Shown here: in pieces, positions 8,467 through 16,251 of the stretch
Layout: every line of letters starts with the position of its first letter
Position numbering within the stretch: the stretch's first letter is position 1
NCBI RefSeq assembly: GCF_002018365.1
Contig: NZ_MVKX01000001.1
Location: 361,178-425,177 of the forward strand
Direction: 5' to 3'
Origin: Acinetobacter amyesii
Lineage (GTDB): Bacteria > Pseudomonadota > Gammaproteobacteria > Pseudomonadales > Moraxellaceae
DNA length: 64,000 bases
Made by a program: the position numbers and the translations under genes
Notes under the pieces: generated by a model
The model's input: only the letters and a program-made list of their open reading frames with translations
Told to the model about the DNA's origin: nothing
Database searches by the model: none

Positions 8467-9381
8467 ATGTTGCGTCACTATGATGATCTGCAAATCGGCA
8501 GTCTTGAATTATTTTGTTTAACCGTGGAAAAGAAAAGTTTCTCTGCTGCAGCAATTGCAGCAGGCATTTCTCCTGCCGCAGTCAGTAGAGCGATATCACG
8601 CATAGAAGCAAAATTTGGGGTAAAGCTATTTGTCCGCACTACACGCCAACTTAAAATTACCGATGCTGGGCAGCATTATTATTATTTTTGCAAACAAGCC
8701 CTTAACAGCTTACTCGAAGGTGAAATGCAAATCAGCGGCGAGCAGGAACACCCCATCGGCTTACTGAAAATTAGCGTACCTACAGCTTATGCACATTATC
8801 GACTGCTGCCTAAAATGGCTAAATTTGCCGAGCTGTTTCCACACATCAAGCTCGAGATTCATGTCAGCAACCATAATGTAAATTTAGTAACTGATGATTA
8901 TGACATTGCGATTCGCGGTAATGAGTTAACCGACTCTGGCTTAATTGCACGAAAACTTGAAGATGCTGAATTATGCATTGTTGCTACACCTGAATATTTG
9001 AAAAGGCACCCTGCACCTATGAGCATCGAAGACTTACAGCATCACGAATGTATTTTGTTTGAATTGCCGAGTTCAGGTAAGTCTGGACCGTGGTCACTCA
9101 TGGATGCAGGCAAAAAAATTATGGTTGATGTGCAAGGAAAAATTACCTGTAAAGATGATTATCTCTCGACCTTAATCTTAGCTAAATCAGGTGCGGGACT
9201 GATGCAGGTCTACCGATTTTCAGTGGAGCAAGAATTACAAAGCGGCGCGTTGGTGGAAGTTCTCCAACCTTATAGCCAAACAACTCGGCCTTTTTATTTA
9301 CTCTATCCAAAGTCTAACTATCAGTCCTCTAAACTCAAAGCATTTATCAATTTCATACTGAATGCTTCGGCTCAATCTTAG
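8467..9381 (+). CDS. LysR-family transcriptional regulator
   Basis: A 304-residue LysR-type regulator of normal length. The N-terminal winged helix-turn-helix is clear (residues about 8-65: LELFCLTVEKKSFSAAAIAA, then SPAAVSRAISRIEAKFGVKLF and TRQLKITDAG). The rest is the periplasmic-binding-protein-like effector domain, in the YafC/DsdC-like CrgA group by its LKISVPTAYAHYRLLP opening. The ligand cannot be read from sequence. It is divergent from the unknown gene at 7531-8310, the most likely target, and convergent with the GlcG-like gene. Confidence 0.9.
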   Translation: MLRHYDDLQIGSLELFCLTVEKKSFSAAAIAAGISPAAVSRAISRIEAKFGVKLFVRTTRQLKITDAGQHYYYFCKQALNSLLEGEMQISGEQEHPIGLLKISVPTAYAHYRLLPKMAKFAELFPHIKLEIHVSNHNVNLVTDDYDIAIRGNELTDSGLIARKLEDAELCIVATPEYLKRHPAPMSIEDLQHHECILFELPSSGKSGPWSLMDAGKKIMVDVQGKITCKDDYLSTLILAKSGAGLMQVYRFSVEQELQSGALVEVLQPYSQTTRPFYLLYPKSNYQSSKLKAFINFILNASAQS

Positions 9382-9440
9382 AATATTTCGATTTAATGCT
9401 ATGGGCGAAGTTCCTATACATTTAAATCAAAATAAAAAAA

Positions 9441-9462
9441 AGCCCAACATATCGATTGGGCT
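9441..9462 (-). terminator. Rho-independent terminator of the GlcG/HbpS-like gene
   Basis: The stem AGCCCAA/TTGGGCT has an 8-base loop and an A-run on its left, which is a T-run for leftward transcripts coming from the gene that ends at 9497. Confidence 0.75.
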
Positions 9463-9496
9463 AAATTATCTATTTCACTCAAGATCATGCTTAGTC

Positions 9497-9907
9497 TTAC
9501 TGTGCTAAAAACTTCTCAATCGCCTGCTGTGCAATTTCTGCATCCTGAAATGACTTCACACCAGACACACCTATTGCACCCACTAATTGCCCTTCATACA
9601 AAATCGGTTCACCACCTTCCAGCATACCGTTAAAGGTTTCCATCGTCAGAAAACCCATCTGCCCGCCTTTTATCAAATCTTCAAACAATTTAGATGGGCG
9701 CTTACTGATGGCTGAACATTTGGCTTTTTCTAAACATAAATTTGCTGTCATGGGCGATGCGCCATCCATGCGTTTCATCGCTAACAAATTGCCTGTTTCA
9801 TCCGTTACCGCAATGCTGACATTAAAACCATTTTCTACTGCATAAGCATGTGCTGTGTTCAGTAAAAATTCAGCATCTGCCAAAGTTAAATAGTGCTTGG
9901 TTTTCAT
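9497..9907 (-). CDS. GlcG/HbpS-family haem-binding-type protein
   Basis: A 136-residue protein of the GlcG/HbpS family (formerly DUF336). Typical features are NVSIAVTDETGNLLAMKRMDGA, then CLEKAKCSAISKRPS and the C-terminal GEPILYEGQLVGAIGVSG. Family members are small octameric proteins; some bind or degrade haem, and others sit in glycolate or diol operons without known activity. Here it lies just downstream of hemL on the same strand, but a terminator lies between them, so joint transcription is doubtful. A haem link is suggestive only. There is no signal peptide, so it is probably cytoplasmic. Confidence 0.82.
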   Translation of the reverse strand: MKTKHYLTLADAEFLLNTAHAYAVENGFNVSIAVTDETGNLLAMKRMDGASPMTANLCLEKAKCSAISKRPSKLFEDLIKGGQMGFLTMETFNGMLEGGEPILYEGQLVGAIGVSGVKSFQDAEIAQQAIEKFLAQ

Positions 9908-9951
9908 TTAAAAATCCTTTTCTTAAAAAGCTGAACTTAAAACAACAAAAA

Positions 9952-9973
9952 AGCCCACAGCAGGCTGCGGGCT
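9952..9973 (-). terminator. Rho-independent terminator of hemL
   Basis: A 9-bp stem (AGCCCACAG/CTGCGGGCT, one wobble) with a 4-base loop has an A-run on its left, giving a U-run for the leftward hemL transcript. It lies 37 bases after the hemL stop. Confidence 0.85.
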
Positions 9974-10009
9974 TTATTCTAAAGCAGAATTTGCCGTTTT
10001 AAATGAAAA

Positions 10010-11308
10010 TTACTTCATTTCAGCAAAAACTTCTTTTGCCATTTCAATGGTAAACGCAATATCTTCATCGCTATGCGCGCTTGAGAAGAAACCTGCTTCA
10101 AATGCTGAAGGCGCTAAGTTTACACCGCGCTGCAGCATGCCGTGGAAGAATGTACGGAATGCATCTACATCACATTTCAAAATTGAATCAAAACCTGTGA
10201 TTTCAGTTTGATCTGTAAAGTAAATACCAAACATACCACCCACTTGCTGCGTAAAGAACGGAATGCCCGCTTCATCAGCAGCTGCCTGTAAACCAGCAAG
10301 CAAACCTGCCAATTTTTCAGTCAAAGTTTCATAGAAGCCCGGCTTACGCAGATGTTTAAACATCTCAATACCGGCACGCATAGCCAATGGGTTACCAGAC
10401 AATGTGCCTGCTTGATAGACTTTGCCAAGAGGTGCAATGCATTCCATCACTTCACGCTTGCCGCCAAATGCACCCACAGGTAGGCCAGCACCAATAATTT
10501 TACCTAAAGTGGTTAAATCAGGTGTTACGCCATAATGCGCTTGCGCACCGCCAAGACCGACACGGAAACCTGTCATTACTTCGTCAATAATAAACACAGA
10601 ACCATGTTCATCACATACATCGCGAATGGCTTGTAAGAAACCGTCAATTGGTTTCACCAAATTCATGTTGCCTGCAACTGGCTCGACAATTACACCTGCA
10701 ATTTCTGAACCGAATTTTGCAAAGCATTCTTTCAGCATAGCAATATCGTTATACGGCAGTGTTAAAGTGTGTTTGGCAAAATCAGCCGGAACACCTGCAG
10801 AAGTCGCTTCGCCTTCACCCTTGGTCAACAAGCCTGAGCCTGCTTTTACTAAAAGCGAGTCTGAGTGACCATGGTAACAGCCTTCAAATTTTACAATCTT
10901 GTCACGGCCGGTGTAGCCACGAGCAAGACGAATGGCTGTCATGGTTGCTTCAGTCCCTGAGTTGGTCATACGAACCAATTCAATAGACGGCATAATTTCG
11001 CAAATAATATCCGCCAAAGTCGTTTCATGAACGGTTGGCGCACCAAAACTCAAACCATCGACAGCTGCTTCTTGTACTGCTTTGATAATGTCTGGCTGTG
11101 CATGGCCTAAAATCATTGGCCCCCAAGAACCGACATAGTCGACATAGCGTTTGCCGTCGACGTCATAGAGATATGCGCCTTGCGCTTTTTCGATAAATAC
11201 CGGTGTACCGCCTACACCATTAAATGCGCGTACAGGAGAGTTTACGCCGCCAGGAATATGCTTACTGGCTTGTTTAAATAATTGTTCTTGCTTAGCAGAT
11301 AAGCTCAT
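10010..11308 (-). CDS. hemL: Glutamate-1-semialdehyde 2,1-aminomutase
   Basis: A 432-residue PLP enzyme that converts glutamate-1-semialdehyde to 5-aminolevulinate, the first committed haem precursor in the C5 pathway. It shows the N-terminal [11 protein letters not shown] motif, the PLP-site region [12 protein letters not shown], and [19 protein letters not shown], which carries the PLP Lys. Length and sequence match HemL throughout. It is followed by its own terminator and preceded by thiE on the same strand with a 35-base gap, so thiE-hemL are probably co-transcribed. This pairing of thiamine and haem genes is common in Acinetobacter and Pseudomonas relatives, as far as I recall. Confidence 0.97.
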   Translation of the reverse strand: MSLSAKQEQLFKQASKHIPGGVNSPVRAFNGVGGTPVFIEKAQGAYLYDVDGKRYVDYVGSWGPMILGHAQPDIIKAVQEAAVDGLSFGAPTVHETTLADIICEIMPSIELVRMTNSGTEATMTAIRLARGYTGRDKIVKFEGCYHGHSDSLLVKAGSGLLTKGEGEATSAGVPADFAKHTLTLPYNDIAMLKECFAKFGSEIAGVIVEPVAGNMNLVKPIDGFLQAIRDVCDEHGSVFIIDEVMTGFRVGLGGAQAHYGVTPDLTTLGKIIGAGLPVGAFGGKREVMECIAPLGKVYQAGTLSGNPLAMRAGIEMFKHLRKPGFYETLTEKLAGLLAGLQAAADEAGIPFFTQQVGGMFGIYFTDQTEITGFDSILKCDVDAFRTFFHGMLQRGVNLAPSAFEAGFFSSAHSDEDIAFTIEMAKEVFAEMK

Positions 11309-11343
11309 AAAAATTCTCTACTTATTCAATCTAAAAAATAAAA

Positions 11344-11964
11344 TTAAGCTTGTTCAGCAAAAAGCTCAGACCATTCATAAACACGACTGCTGACAGCAGA
11401 CATTGAACGACCTAATACATCACTAATCACAGCACAAAGATCAGCACCTGCTTCAATCACTTCAGCAGAATTTTCTACAGTTAATCCACCAATTGCACAA
11501 ATAGGTACATTTAGTTTCGCTTTGGCTTGTTTTAGCGTTTCTAAGCCAATATTGCCTGCTTCAGGCTTAGTTTCAGTTGCAAAAATGGCGCCAAAAGCCA
11601 CATAGTTTGCACCGTCTGCAATCGCCTGCTCAGCCAGTTCTAAAGAGTTATTGCAGCTTCGACCGATCAAAACATTTTTAGGTAAGCGTGCTACAGCTTC
11701 AGCAATTGAACCGTCATCTTGCCCTAAATGGACACCCACACCATATTGAACTGCGGTTTCTAAATCGTCATTAATAACAAAAGGCACTTTGTATTGATTA
11801 CACATATTTTTCATGTATTCAATTTCATAAGCCTGATCTTCCTTTGCCACTTTTTTACGGCGATATTGCAAAACAGCAACTTCATAAGTTGCCATCGCGC
11901 CTTCGAGCTTGGCTAAAAGCAATTCGATAGGATCATCATTGGTAATGAGGTATAAACCACGCAT
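11344..11964 (-). CDS. thiE: Thiamine-phosphate synthase
   Basis: A 206-residue TIM-barrel enzyme that joins the pyrimidine (HMP-PP) and thiazole phosphate to make thiamine monophosphate. Visible motifs are the N-terminal LYLITND, the metal and diphosphate region INDDLETAVQYGVGVHLGQDDG, IGRSCNNSLELAEQA, AFGAIFATETKPEA and the C-terminal phosphate loop AIGG. It is likely the first gene of a thiE-hemL unit. I looked upstream for a TPP riboswitch (CUGAGA and GAACCUGA elements) and saw none, so regulation is not by that element here. Confidence 0.95.
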   Translation of the reverse strand: MRGLYLITNDDPIELLLAKLEGAMATYEVAVLQYRRKKVAKEDQAYEIEYMKNMCNQYKVPFVINDDLETAVQYGVGVHLGQDDGSIAEAVARLPKNVLIGRSCNNSLELAEQAIADGANYVAFGAIFATETKPEAGNIGLETLKQAKAKLNVPICAIGGLTVENSAEVIEAGADLCAVISDVLGRSMSAVSSRVYEWSELFAEQA

Positions 11965-12248
11965 AGTTCAATCACAACTTAAAACTTTTGAATATTATAA
12001 CGATTAGGTCTATGAAATGTTGCTTGGGGCATAAAATTTTAATGTTTTGCCGCTGTGAAAGTTATATTCCTTTTCACAGGACTGCTTATATAAATGTTTA
12101 ATTGAATTTTCTGTAGAAAATGGCAAAAAATACCTATTTTCAGGTATAGAACAAAACTGATACAAATTATTTAATAGTGCAACAGAAGAACACAAAACGC
12201 AGCGCATAAAAACACAAAACTTTATAAAAATAAAAATGTGTAACCTAT

Positions 12249-12309
12249 TAGACTTTTTGGTGCTTGGTAAGAAACGTTTTGGGGAGCGTTCAGAGCATCA
12301 AAAAGTCTA
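12249..12309. repeat. Long inverted repeat, candidate structured RNA
   Basis: TAGACTTTTTGGTGCT at 12249-12264 pairs with AGCATCAAAAAGTCTA at 12294-12309 over 16 bp with one G-T wobble. The 29-base interior holds a smaller possible stem (GAAACG/CGTTC). This is too long and too structured for chance in such a spacer. It could be a small RNA, an mRNA leader of thiE, or a terminator-like relic. Confidence 0.5.
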
Positions 12310-12377
12310 GCCTATTTTATGAAAATTTTTATTGTTATATCTTTCAAACAATAGACCTTTTCTAAGGCCATAAAAAA

Positions 12378-12402
12378 AGCCTAGAGAAGGTCACTCTAGG
12401 CT
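12378..12402 (-). terminator. Strong Rho-independent terminator, leftward
   Basis: A perfect 9-bp GC-containing stem (AGCCTAGAG/CTCTAGGCT) with a 7-base loop is followed, on the minus strand, by a run of seven T. It lies 155 bases beyond the Mpo1-like gene stop, so it ends that transcript or a short RNA of its own. Confidence 0.85.
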
Positions 12403-12556
12403 CGGAAAACTGGGGTTTATCGACTTTTCATCTTATAGACAGGAAGTAAATAAACAATATGAACATTATTAGACTAATCACTCTAATTTTGCAAGTCATT
12501 TACTCAAAAAAATCACACGTAGATCCATAAAAATTAAACGTTTGATTAATAAATAA

Positions 12557-12940
12557 TTAACTATCAATCTTATCTAAATTACGGTCTTTTAAGCTTAAGT
12601 TTCCCTTCACAATATCAGACAGCATGCGCCAATCAGAAATAAAACTGTACAAAGGTTGCTTGAAACTTGCTGGCTTATTTTTTTCAAAGAAAAAATGTCC
12701 GACCCATGCACAGGCATAGCCTGAAACCAGGCCATAAGCAAAATACTTCGGTTGTTTTTTTAAAATTGCTTTTGCGAAGAAATAGAGTCCTATACTGCTG
12801 CCTGTGGCATGTAAACGTCGACTCATGATATTTCGATGTTCAGTCAAATAAAATCGATAAAATTGCGAATAGTCACGAATAGGTAACTGAAATTCGGGCT
12901 TTAAATTTTGATTAAACTCGGGTTGTACTTGTGAATTCAT
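12557..12940 (-). CDS. Mpo1-like (DUF962) membrane protein
   Basis: A 127-residue protein of the Mpo1/DUF962 family. The family core is clear: FYRFYLTEHRNIMSRRLHATG, then two hydrophobic segments and the AWVGHFFFEKNKPASFKQPLYS block, followed by SDWRM. Conserved His residues in these motifs bind iron in yeast Mpo1, a dioxygenase in fatty-acid alpha-oxidation; bacterial members are uncharacterised. It probably sits in the inner membrane. It is a single gene, with its start 34 residues before the core and divergent from the CYTH-CHAD gene. Confidence 0.85.
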   Translation of the reverse strand: MNSQVQPEFNQNLKPEFQLPIRDYSQFYRFYLTEHRNIMSRRLHATGSSIGLYFFAKAILKKQPKYFAYGLVSGYACAWVGHFFFEKNKPASFKQPLYSFISDWRMLSDIVKGNLSLKDRNLDKIDS

Positions 12941-13261
12941 TTTGTGCTCATCCTGAACTTATTTTAACCAACATAGCTCAAAACTCGCCCACTTTAAAGG
13001 CGTAAAATTTTATTTTGATCCCATGAAAGTCGAACCATTGTGAATTATACAATTGATGGAATATCCATCTTTTAAAACTTTTCTTAGTCCAAAAGCAGAG
13101 TTTTCAAATCCGTCAAGTCTTACTTCTCAACTGTTTTTCGCTACAATCGATACGCGTTTAGCTGATAGAAAATTTACGCACATTTTAGTTTTTCATTTTT
13201 ATAAAAATTTAAAGATCGCTTCATGCCAGATCATGAAGTTGTGACATCAGGACAGAAAACC
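12941..13261. other. Intergenic region between divergent genes
   Basis: About 320 bases separate the leftward Mpo1-like gene from the CYTH-CHAD gene. A 63-codon frame (13053-13244) overlaps the downstream gene's 5' end, has no ribosome binding site and looks random. I see no repeat or RNA gene, only presumed promoters. Confidence 0.5.
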
Positions 13262-14722
13262 ATGGTTGAAGTTGAATTAAAGTTCCAGATTCCAGAAGCA
13301 CGTCGAACTGCATTACTAAAAGCACTCGATCCAAAAAAATCGGAACAAATTCAACTTAAAGCTAAATATTTTGATACCCCAGATCGAAAAATGGCCCAGC
13401 AGCATGCAGCCTTGCGTCAACGTTTAGAAGGAACGCGCTGGATTCAAACCCTGAAAGCTGCAGGTAAAAGTCACATTGAACGCTTTGAACATAACTTAGA
13501 TTTGGGCGAGCTTGAACAAGCCCCTGCCTTAGATTTATCTGTTTATAGCAATGAAGCTGAAGTTCAGTCAGTTTTAAAAACCACTTTAGGTGATCAGCAA
13601 GATTCGCTACAACTTCAATTTGAAACAGACATTCTGAGAACTTATCGCGTCATAGAGTTTGAAGACGCCAAGATCGAAGTTAGCTTAGATGTCGGCTGTA
13701 TCCGTAGCAACAATACAGAAACAGAGGTTCACGAAGTAGAATTTGAGCTTAAAAGTGGCTCTATTCAATCACTCCTTGCCTTTAGTTTTGAATGGGTTAA
13801 AAAGTACCATTTATGGTTAGATGTTCGCAGTAAAGCCGAAATTGGCAACTTGTTGGCATTGAGTCAAACTGTGAGTCCATCAGTTGAGGCTAAAGAGTTT
13901 CAACTCAGTAAAAAAGACACTGCCGCAAAAAACTTACGACTTTTAATTGTACAGGAAATGCAGCACTTTCTGCCTAATATTGCCGCAATTTCTGCAGGTG
14001 TTGCTCAGGCCGAGCACATTACACAAGCTCAAAAAGCACTCCATCATTTACAATTGACCATTTCGCTGTTTAAAGATTGGAACAGCGATATCGTTGAAAA
14101 ATGGGCTGTGCAATTGGGCGCATTTAAACAGCAGTTTGAACAATTACACCATTTTGAGCACATGCAAAATACCTTGGGTGGCTTTTTACAAAACCCAACG
14201 ACCTCAGAAAATTTAACCAAAGATATTTTGTATGCCAAAGAGAAGTTAGGCAATTTGGTTAAATCGACTCAAAATGTGCATCATTATCTTGAGCTTTTAA
14301 TGTTTAGTTTGAAAGTCGATGAAGCACCGCAACAACATGATTTTAAATGGTATGCTCAAACTACTCTGCAAAACCAATATAAAGCCCTGCAAGAGGCTTT
14401 AAATGATGCTGACATTAACAATTTTGAAAGCTTAGATGTGCTTTCTCAGCGCATACAAGAGCTTAAATTTAGCTTCCCTATTTTGACGTCGATTTATGAT
14501 GTAAAAAACTTGCAGAAATATAGTAAAGCGCTCAATGATGCACAAGTCGCGGCTCAGGAATATCAAGTCCTTTCCTCTTCTGCACAATATATTCAGCAAA
14601 CAGAACTTGAAGCTAGCGATTGGTTTGTTCTCGGCTGGTTGACTGCAAAACAAGAGGTTTATGCAGATAAGCTATTAGAAGCGACAGAGCAATTCCTTGT
14701 GAGTCGAAAACTCATTAAATAA
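13262..14722 (+). CDS. CYTH and CHAD domain-containing protein (inorganic triphosphatase type)
   Basis: A 486-residue protein with two domains. Residues 1-200 are a CYTH domain, opening with VEVELKFQIPEARR (the EXEXK-type signature) and containing LRQRLEGTRWIQTLKAAG, the Arg/Lys pairs that hold triphosphate, and EVSLDVG and EVEFELKSG acidic strands. Residues about 230-486 are a helical CHAD domain, thought to bind polyphosphate. E. coli YgiF, with this architecture, is an inorganic triphosphatase. The frame opens at 13223, but the ATG at 13262 has AGGAC at the right distance and leaves CYTH at the N-terminus as usual, so I chose it. Confidence 0.88.
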   Translation: MVEVELKFQIPEARRTALLKALDPKKSEQIQLKAKYFDTPDRKMAQQHAALRQRLEGTRWIQTLKAAGKSHIERFEHNLDLGELEQAPALDLSVYSNEAEVQSVLKTTLGDQQDSLQLQFETDILRTYRVIEFEDAKIEVSLDVGCIRSNNTETEVHEVEFELKSGSIQSLLAFSFEWVKKYHLWLDVRSKAEIGNLLALSQTVSPSVEAKEFQLSKKDTAAKNLRLLIVQEMQHFLPNIAAISAGVAQAEHITQAQKALHHLQLTISLFKDWNSDIVEKWAVQLGAFKQQFEQLHHFEHMQNTLGGFLQNPTTSENLTKDILYAKEKLGNLVKSTQNVHHYLELLMFSLKVDEAPQQHDFKWYAQTTLQNQYKALQEALNDADINNFESLDVLSQRIQELKFSFPILTSIYDVKNLQKYSKALNDAQVAAQEYQVLSSSAQYIQQTELEASDWFVLGWLTAKQEVYADKLLEATEQFLVSRKLIK

Positions 14723-14727
14723 AACCT

Positions 14728-14752
14728 AAGGGAGATTCAATGAGTCTCCCTT
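14728..14752 (+). terminator. Rho-independent terminator
   Basis: The stem AAGGGAGA/TCTCCCTT with a 9-base loop is followed by a T-rich run, six bases after the CYTH-CHAD stop codon. Confidence 0.75.
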
Positions 14753-14945
14753 TTTATTTGTATCCTACATTGTCATAAAGATATTCATTTGTTGAACAAT
14801 CAGATTCAAAGTCGGCTAATTTCAATTCATCATTTCTTTAGTTTGACTCAGTTACATTGAAATATTTTGAGAAGCTATTATTTTTGTTTTCTGGATAAAA
14901 ACTTTTAAAATAAGCTATCTGAAAAATTAGATTCAGGGTGGTTTT

Positions 14946-15377
14946 ATGTTGAAAAGTCACATACCTGTAATTCATCCCCTATTTTCATTTTCACTTATTT
15001 TTATCCTTTTCCCATTACTGAGTGCTTGTAGTGAACAACATAAGCCTGTGCAAAGCACCGAATTAAGGCGCACGGCATCCTTACAAGTCGAAAAGCCGCT
15101 TTCTCCAACTCAAAACTTTGATCAGACACGACGAACCTTTAAAGTCCTGCGCAATAATAATGAGGACTATGGTGATGAGTCTTACCAAATCAAAACCGAT
15201 GCTGGCACACTGAGTATTTACAGCATGAACTTGAATCCACAACAAGGTCAGTTACTATCTAGCGTCAAGTCTGGAGAATGTCTCACCCTATCGAGTCAAA
15301 GCGATAATTTAATTGCGGTTGATGGTTATATCAGTGTGATGGAATTGGGTGACATTAAAATTCACCCTTGCAAATGA
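14946..15377 (+). CDS. Small lipoprotein of unknown function
   Basis: A 143-residue protein with a lipoprotein signal peptide: a hydrophobic stretch (FSFSLIFILFPLL) ends in the lipobox LLSAC at about residues 24-28. The mature part is hydrophilic and about 115 residues long, with two more Cys that could pair (SGECLTLS and the final HPCK). The ATG has AGGGTGG upstream. I know no family for it. It is alone between a terminator and the convergent TetR gene. Outer-membrane or periplasmic location is expected. Confidence 0.75.
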   Translation: MLKSHIPVIHPLFSFSLIFILFPLLSACSEQHKPVQSTELRRTASLQVEKPLSPTQNFDQTRRTFKVLRNNNEDYGDESYQIKTDAGTLSIYSMNLNPQQGQLLSSVKSGECLTLSSQSDNLIAVDGYISVMELGDIKIHPCK

Positions 15378-15444
15378 ACTTCAACATAGTATTTGCATAT
15401 CAGTCATTCAAAAAAACTAAGAATATTGCGATAAGGCTACGCTG

Positions 15445-16134
15445 CTATTGGGGGTTTAATTCATAATCTATACTGATTTGACCTTGTGCTAATAATCCCC
15501 ATGATTTCATCGCATTACTCACCATACGCTGTAATTGCGTCAAGGCCATACCATCACGTGCTTGTATCGTCATCCCTTGCAATAAGGTCATATAAAAATC
15601 AGTCAATTGCTCTGCATGAGCCAAACTTTCAATTTCCGAATTTTGCACACCTATAGCGAGCCGATCCATAATTTTTGTTTTGGTATAGGCACGACGTTGT
15701 TTGAGCTGTTCCTGTATGGTTTGGTTCTGCTGTGAACAATTCATTGTTGCTACCACGACCATACAACCTTTAGGTTTATTGGTTTGCACCAAATGCTGAA
15801 TACTATCGTACAGGTACAATTCCATCGCAATTTTAGCTGTTTGACCTGCTTGTAGAATTTTTTCGGCGGGCTGAACTTCGTGTTCACTATAGTATTCAAT
15901 GCATTTTTCAAAGAGCGCCGCTTTATCGCCAAATGTGCCATATAAGCTAGGTGCGGTGATATTCAAAGCTTGAGTCAAATCACTGATGGATGTCCCTTCA
16001 TAGCCAAATTGCCAAAACAACATCATGGCTTTTTCCAAAGCTTGCTGTTCATTAAAACATTTAGGACGTCCACGCTTCTTGACCGAATCGGCTGAATTAG
16101 CGTGCTGATTTTCTTGCTTTGAATCATTCATCAT
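15445..16134 (-). CDS. TetR-family transcriptional regulator
   Basis: A 229-residue regulator. After a hydrophilic N-terminal tail comes KRGRPKCFNEQQALEKAMML and the helix-turn-helix GTSISDLTQALNITAPSLYGTFGDKAALF, the TetR DNA-binding domain. The C-terminal region (ATMNCSQQNQTIQEQLKQ) resembles the AcrR/YxaF-like TetR_C group that senses small molecules. It is divergent from the MFS transporter gene at 16252, and two near-identical 20-base repeats lie in the shared promoter region. It is therefore very likely the local repressor of that exporter and of itself. Confidence 0.92.
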   Translation of the reverse strand: MMNDSKQENQHANSADSVKKRGRPKCFNEQQALEKAMMLFWQFGYEGTSISDLTQALNITAPSLYGTFGDKAALFEKCIEYYSEHEVQPAEKILQAGQTAKIAMELYLYDSIQHLVQTNKPKGCMVVVATMNCSQQNQTIQEQLKQRRAYTKTKIMDRLAIGVQNSEIESLAHAEQLTDFYMTLLQGMTIQARDGMALTQLQRMVSNAMKSWGLLAQGQISIDYELNPQ

Positions 16135-16151
16135 AAGCTAACATTTATATT

Positions 16152-16171
16152 TTATAACGTTCACTAATAAA
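16152..16171. promoter_or_regulatory. Operator-like repeat, copy 1
   Basis: TTATAACGTTCACTAATAAA is a 20-base repeat matching copy 2 at 16209-16228 in 17 of 20 positions. It sits just before the TetR gene start (16134). It is an imperfect palindrome, as expected for a TetR dimer site. Confidence 0.6.
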
Positions 16172-16208
16172 ATAATTGACGCTCACAATTTAATCAAATA
16201 GTTTATTT

Positions 16209-16228
16209 TTATAACAGTCACTATTAAA
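16209..16228. promoter_or_regulatory. Operator-like repeat, copy 2
   Basis: TTATAACAGTCACTATTAAA repeats copy 1 in the same orientation, 57 bases away. It lies about 24 bases before the MFS transporter ATG and would overlap its promoter. Confidence 0.6.
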
Positions 16229-16251
16229 TTAAATAATTAAGGTGTAACGCT

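Larger units (their letters stand above)
11965..12556. other. Non-coding region with strong hairpins
   Basis: About 590 bases between thiE and the Mpo1-like gene, both leftward. The only long frame (12010-12207, minus) is low-complexity and lacks a ribosome binding site. The region contains a 16-bp inverted repeat at 12249-12309 and a strong leftward terminator at 12378-12402. The space could hold a small RNA transcribed leftward, but no promoter was pinned down. The thiE promoter must lie in its left 200 bases. Confidence 0.6.

Noticed and set aside
12010..12207. 65-codon frame on the minus strand downstream of the Mpo1-like gene
   Set aside because: Low-complexity residues, no ribosome binding site and no resemblance to a known protein; it overlaps no conserved context and looks like open AT-rich DNA.
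12249..12309. Integron attC site
   Set aside because: The long inverted repeat lacks the core GTTRRRY and RYYYAAC boxes and no integrase is nearby.
11965..12400. TPP riboswitch or other known riboswitch before thiE
   Set aside because: I looked for the CUGAGA and GAACCUGA elements on both strands and found neither; the hairpins here do not match a known riboswitch.
13053..13244. 63-codon frame before the CYTH-CHAD gene
   Set aside because: No ribosome binding site, overlap with the 5' end of the next gene in another frame, and a random-looking residue mix.
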